Shown: positions 61,032-64,000 of the stretch, in pieces
Layout: each line of letters opens with the position of its first letter
Numbering within the stretch: the stretch's first letter is position 1
From: an uncultured Paracoccaceae bacterium
Lineage (GTDB): Bacteria > Pseudomonadota > Alphaproteobacteria > Rhodobacterales > Rhodobacteraceae
Length of the DNA: 64,000 nt
NCBI GenBank assembly: GCA_947493335.1
Contig: CANLQO010000006.1
Coordinates: 1 to 64,000, forward strand
Direction: 5' to 3'
The notes under the pieces: model-generated
Seen by the model: only the letters and a program-made list of their open reading frames with translations
Told to the model about the DNA's origin: nothing
The model's database searches: none
Program-made: the position numbers and the translations under genes

Positions 61032-62134
61032 TAATAGACCGCCACCGGATCACCCAATGCGTCCTCATTGGGATGTACGCCCACGCCCGGTCCCTCGGGC
61101 AGATGCAAATGCCCGTCCCGATTGCGTGGACCGCGCCCGCCTGCGATATCAACGGTGATCATATCCTGACATGCCCAAACTGCGCGGCAATTGGCATCCG
61201 GGATCGTGGCGGCGAGATGCAGGGCTTCGCAATCCGCCAGAACCGATCCCCCCGTGGCCATCACAAACATGTCGATGCCATGGGCCAGTGCCACGTCCCG
61301 CATACGGGCCGCCTTGGTCAATCCACCCACGCGGTTGAGCTTAATGCCGAACACTTCGGCCAGTCCATCACGGGTTATCCTTGTCGCATCTTGCAAGGTG
61401 ACAAGGCTTTCGTCGACGGAGACCGGTGCGGCATGTTTGCCGCAGATCGCCGCGATATCGTCAAGCGTTTCGCAGGGCTGTTCAAACATCACCTGCAAGT
61501 CTTCGGTGGCATGCATCACACGAAGCGCCTGTTGCCGCGTCCAACCGCGATTGACATCGTAAAGGACGATTTCGCCGGGCCTGCGGATTTCTTCGACGTC
61601 GCGAATGCGGGCGATATCCCGTTCTACGTCACCGCCGATCTTGACCGAATGCGCGATGTAGCCACGTTGGCGATAGCGGTCGATGACGGCCCGGGTCTCT
61701 TCGACCGTTTTGGCACCAACTGATGATGCAATCGCGCGCGGTGTGCGCGACCCGCCACCCATCAGATCGGCAATTGGCAAGTTGGCAGCTTGCCCTGCAA
61801 TGTCCCAACAGGCCATATCAATCGGGCTCTTGGCATACAGGTGGCCGGGCAGGGCAAGGTCCATTGCCCGCTCCACGTCGAGGACCCGACGCGGATCAAG
61901 CCCCAACACGAAGGGTGCCATGGTCTTGATCCCTGCGCGAATTCCCGGGCCATGGGCAGGCACATAGGTATGGCCCCAAGGGGTGCCCTCGCCCCAACCC
62001 GATAGACCCGCATCGGTGTCGATTTTCACCAGCGTGGCATCCAGCACCTCAAACTTCAGCCGCCCACCTGAGAGCCAGTATGGATGCTCAAGCGGCAGGT
62101 CGACGTGGTAGACTGAAATGCGCTTAATCTTCAT
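61031..62134 (-). CDS. Enolase-superfamily (MR/MLE) enzyme, copy 2
   Basis: A 367-residue paralogue of its neighbours: MKIKRISVYHVDLPLEHPYW starts the cap domain; lysine in AHSVKIGGDV; metal ligands in LYDVNRGW, VMFEQPC and SVDESL; second lysine in FGIKLNRVGG. The active-site frame is complete, but the cap and specificity loops differ from copies 1 and 3, so a different substrate is likely. ATG at 62134 overlaps copy 1 by 4 bases; the frame stays open to 62233 inside copy 1. Confidence 0.88.
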   Translation of the reverse strand: MKIKRISVYHVDLPLEHPYWLSGGRLKFEVLDATLVKIDTDAGLSGWGEGTPWGHTYVPAHGPGIRAGIKTMAPFVLGLDPRRVLDVERAMDLALPGHLYAKSPIDMACWDIAGQAANLPIADLMGGGSRTPRAIASSVGAKTVEETRAVIDRYRQRGYIAHSVKIGGDVERDIARIRDVEEIRRPGEIVLYDVNRGWTRQQALRVMHATEDLQVMFEQPCETLDDIAAICGKHAAPVSVDESLVTLQDATRITRDGLAEVFGIKLNRVGGLTKAARMRDVALAHGIDMFVMATGGSVLADCEALHLAATIPDANCRAVWACQDMITVDIAGGRGPRNRDGHLHLPEGPGVGVHPNEDALGDPVAVY

Positions 62135-63237
62135 GCAGCATACTCCGCGACCGGTGCCCCAAGGCTCGCAAAGTCCGGCGTGACGCCAAGGCCCGGCAAG
62201 TTCGGCGCAAAAAGCTTGCCACCCTCGGCCCACGCCCCGCCAACTCCGGTGGAGCGGGTGTTGTAGTTCATCAGATCAGTGGTGTTCTGTAGATAGTCGG
62301 GCGGGGTTGAGGCCGCAAAATGTGCAACCACCGTGCTGGCGATCTCGCCGCCCCATGTGTCCTCACTGACGACGGGAATACGGTTTTCAACCAGATAATC
62401 ACGCACCCGGCGCGCTTTGCTTAACCCCCCAAGGTTCGAGATTTTCAGGCAACACACGTCAGCCCCGCGATCTGCGACAATCCGCTGGGCAGCGAAAATC
62501 CCGGTGACGCATTCGTCCAGCTTCATCGGCTGCTGCGCGACGCGGCGCACCTGTTGGCATTCTTCGTAAGTCCTGCAGGGCTGTTCGAGGATGTAGTCAA
62601 GATCCTGGGTCGCGCGCGCTACCCGGATTGCGTTATCGACCCGCCATCCCTGATTGGCGTCTGCCATCGCCTTTTCACCCGGCTCCAGCAAGTCCACGCC
62701 CGACCTGATCCGGTCGATATCGCTTTTCCAATCCCCACCGACCTTGATCTGAAATTGCCGATAACGCTGTCTGCGGTAGCGCTGCATTTCAGACAGTGTT
62801 TCTTCGGTCGCTTTCTGCGGCGCCACACGGTACATCGGTGCGCCATCGGTCAGTTTTCCGCCCAAAAGCATCCAGACTGGCTGGTCGCAGGCTTGCCCCA
62901 GAATATCCCAGCAGGCGGCATCAAACGGGGCCTTGGCGTAGCCGTGACCCTGAACCGTATGATCCATGATCTGTTCAATCTGCCCGACCTGACGGGGGTC
63001 TTCGCCCAACAGCTTTGGTGCGACAAGGCGGGCCAATGCCTCGACGCCCTCGGAATGAGCCACCATGTAGTTTTCACCACATGGGGTGAATTCTCCGCTG
63101 CCTTGCAGCCCGGCGTCGGTATCGATGACGACAACGCTCGCGCGCGCGACTTCGATCGCGTTTCCCGCTCCCCAGACATACGTCCCGCCGACATAGGGCA
63201 GGTCGGTCTTGTAGATGCGGATGCGCGTGACTTTCAT
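62131..63237 (-). CDS. Enolase-superfamily (MR/MLE) enzyme, copy 1
   Basis: A 368-residue paralogue: MKVTRIRIYKTDLPYVGGTY in the cap domain; lysine in FQIKVGGDW; metal ligands in MADANQGW, YILEQPC and KLDECV; second lysine in CLKISNLGG. WGAGNAIEVARASVVVIDTD and STPPDYLQNTTDLM resemble hydroxyproline-betaine epimerase or cis-3-hydroxyproline dehydratase relatives from memory, but this cannot be proven by reading. It is the first of three tandem copies in the minus-strand operon. Confidence 0.88.
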   Translation of the reverse strand: MKVTRIRIYKTDLPYVGGTYVWGAGNAIEVARASVVVIDTDAGLQGSGEFTPCGENYMVAHSEGVEALARLVAPKLLGEDPRQVGQIEQIMDHTVQGHGYAKAPFDAACWDILGQACDQPVWMLLGGKLTDGAPMYRVAPQKATEETLSEMQRYRRQRYRQFQIKVGGDWKSDIDRIRSGVDLLEPGEKAMADANQGWRVDNAIRVARATQDLDYILEQPCRTYEECQQVRRVAQQPMKLDECVTGIFAAQRIVADRGADVCCLKISNLGGLSKARRVRDYLVENRIPVVSEDTWGGEIASTVVAHFAASTPPDYLQNTTDLMNYNTRSTGVGGAWAEGGKLFAPNLPGLGVTPDFASLGAPVAEYAA

Positions 63238-63262
63238 TGCCGCCCACCTGACGGTCTGGCGT

Positions 63263-63517
63263 CTAACGGGTCCGGCTGTCCAAAATTACCCCACAGATCC
63301 GGCGCAACAACATCGCAATGGACGCCCCCATCAGAGCGACAGCGCCCAGCAGGCTGAGTGCGAAGAAAGGCCCGCCACCATCGGCGAGGATGAGTGCCAG
63401 GCAAATAACCACAAATGCTGTCAGGCAGAGTGCCAACGTCAGGCCGTAATTTCGGGGTCGCTCTGTTGGCGATTTCAATGCAAATAGGTTCAACAGACGC
63501 GACAATACGGCCTTCAA
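63263..63517 (-). CDS. Small two-helix membrane protein
   Basis: An 84-residue protein with a basic amphipathic start and two membrane helices (LTLALCLTAFVVICLALILA and FFALSLLGAVALMGASIAML), ending RRICGVILDSRTR. Not recognised. The TTG at 63517 is favoured because GGAGG lies seven bases before it; TTG at 63523 is too close. It lies 25 bases ahead of the enolase gene and could be a membrane partner in the operon. Confidence 0.6.
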   Translation of the reverse strand: MKAVLSRLLNLFALKSPTERPRNYGLTLALCLTAFVVICLALILADGGGPFFALSLLGAVALMGASIAMLLRRICGVILDSRTR

Positions 63518-63625
63518 TGGCAATCCTCCGATTTAGGGTTATGCCATTGTGTATAGTGTATTTTTCCGCGTTTCGCAACGCGCGTTCGGTCGATTGCCGT
63601 CGGGTGTAGCGAAATCGCCGCCGGA

Positions 63626-64000
63626 TCACGGGGTCACCACGATGTTGCCGGTGTGTTTCTTGGCGATGAAGGCGGATTGCGCCGCGTGAAGGTCTTCCAA
63701 CGCGTAAGTCGCGGCAAGCGCGGGTTTAATCGCGCCCGCCTCGATATAACGGATCAGGTTGGTCATCACGTCGGGGTCGATCACTGTGGACCCGGTGAAG
63801 GTAAGGTCGCGCAAATAAAATGTGCGCAGGTCCAATTCGACCATGGGCCCGGCAATTGCGCCCGAGCAAGTATAACGTCCACCCCGTTGCAGCACGTCAA
63901 TCAACGACGACCAATAGGGCCCGCCGACAACGTCGGCGACGACCGTGATCTTGTCATCGCCAAGGGCCGTAAGCAGGTTATTGGGCGCACGCGGCAAGAC
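63626..64000 (-). CDS. Zinc-type/quinone oxidoreductase, C-terminal part (partial)
   Basis: The C-terminal 124 residues of a medium-chain dehydrogenase; the gene continues beyond the window end. VVADVVGGPYWSSLIDVLQR, RGGRYTCSGAIAGPMVELDL, FYLRDLTFTGSTVI and the ending HTGNIVVTP are typical of the quinone-oxidoreductase branch. Cofactor and zinc motifs lie in the missing part. Stop TGA at 63626-63628. It could be the first gene of the catabolic cluster. Confidence 0.85.
   Translation of the reverse strand, partial: VLPRAPNNLLTALGDDKITVVADVVGGPYWSSLIDVLQRGGRYTCSGAIAGPMVELDLRTFYLRDLTFTGSTVIDPDVMTNLIRYIEAGAIKPALAATYALEDLHAAQSAFIAKKHTGNIVVTP

Overview
The window is chromosomal DNA of a GC-rich marine alphaproteobacterium of the Rhodobacteraceae (Roseobacter group). 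Evidence: the ribosomal gene order with rpsD missing between rpsK and rpoA, a BztABCD glutamate/aspartate transporter, an HWE-family kinase, UPF0314/DUF2585 and ATP12-family proteins, a VPLPA-type sorting signal, and a TTAA-N7-TTAA CtrA-like box. No phage, insertion sequence or CRISPR is visible. One tRNA (Pro, CGG) is present.

Bases 1-25900 hold the end of tuf and the whole S10-spc-alpha ribosomal protein cluster. Order and strand are conserved, but the cluster is cut into five segments: rpsJ-rplC-rplD-rplW; rplB-rpsS-rplV-rpsC-rplP; rpmC through rpmD; rplO-secY-adk; rpsM-rpsK-rpoA-rplQ. The gaps carry unrelated cargo: a VPLPA-CTERM protein, a DUF2200 protein and an AT-rich membrane protein; an HWE kinase/receiver pair with oxygenase and DUF genes; a threonine ammonia-lyase; a TylF-type methyltransferase. 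A secreted nuclease sits between tuf and rpsJ. Each segment has its own sigma70-type promoter with a 17-bp spacer and a GC-rich discriminator, so expression could stay coordinated without one operon.

Bases 25950-43700 hold a luxR-luxI quorum-sensing pair with a divergent small gene, then rarA, crcB, a RluC-type pseudouridine synthase, a HAD phosphatase, an ATP12 chaperone and bztABCD. On the minus strand follow ctpA, envC, gpmI, rlmH, rsfS, a metallo-beta-lactamase-fold protein and a MscS channel.

Bases 43900-57600 hold an SDR/DUF2798/LysR group and the leucine genes leuC, leuD and leuB. Between leuC and leuD lie three tandem paralogous proteins, each with a twin-arginine-type signal and a helix-turn-helix-like core, plus a 45-codon ORF that ends one base before leuD. 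This is the least explained gene group in the window. After leuD come a membrane protein, an EEP-fold protein, an epimerase with a divergent LysR regulator, leuB, a ClpP-fold lipoprotein, an SDR and an EamA transporter.

Bases 57600-64000 hold tRNA-Pro and a minus-strand catabolic-looking operon: three tandem enolase-superfamily enzymes, a class III aminotransferase, a GarR-type dehydrogenase, a small membrane protein and a partial zinc-type/quinone oxidoreductase. All functional calls come from reading motifs; no database search was possible.
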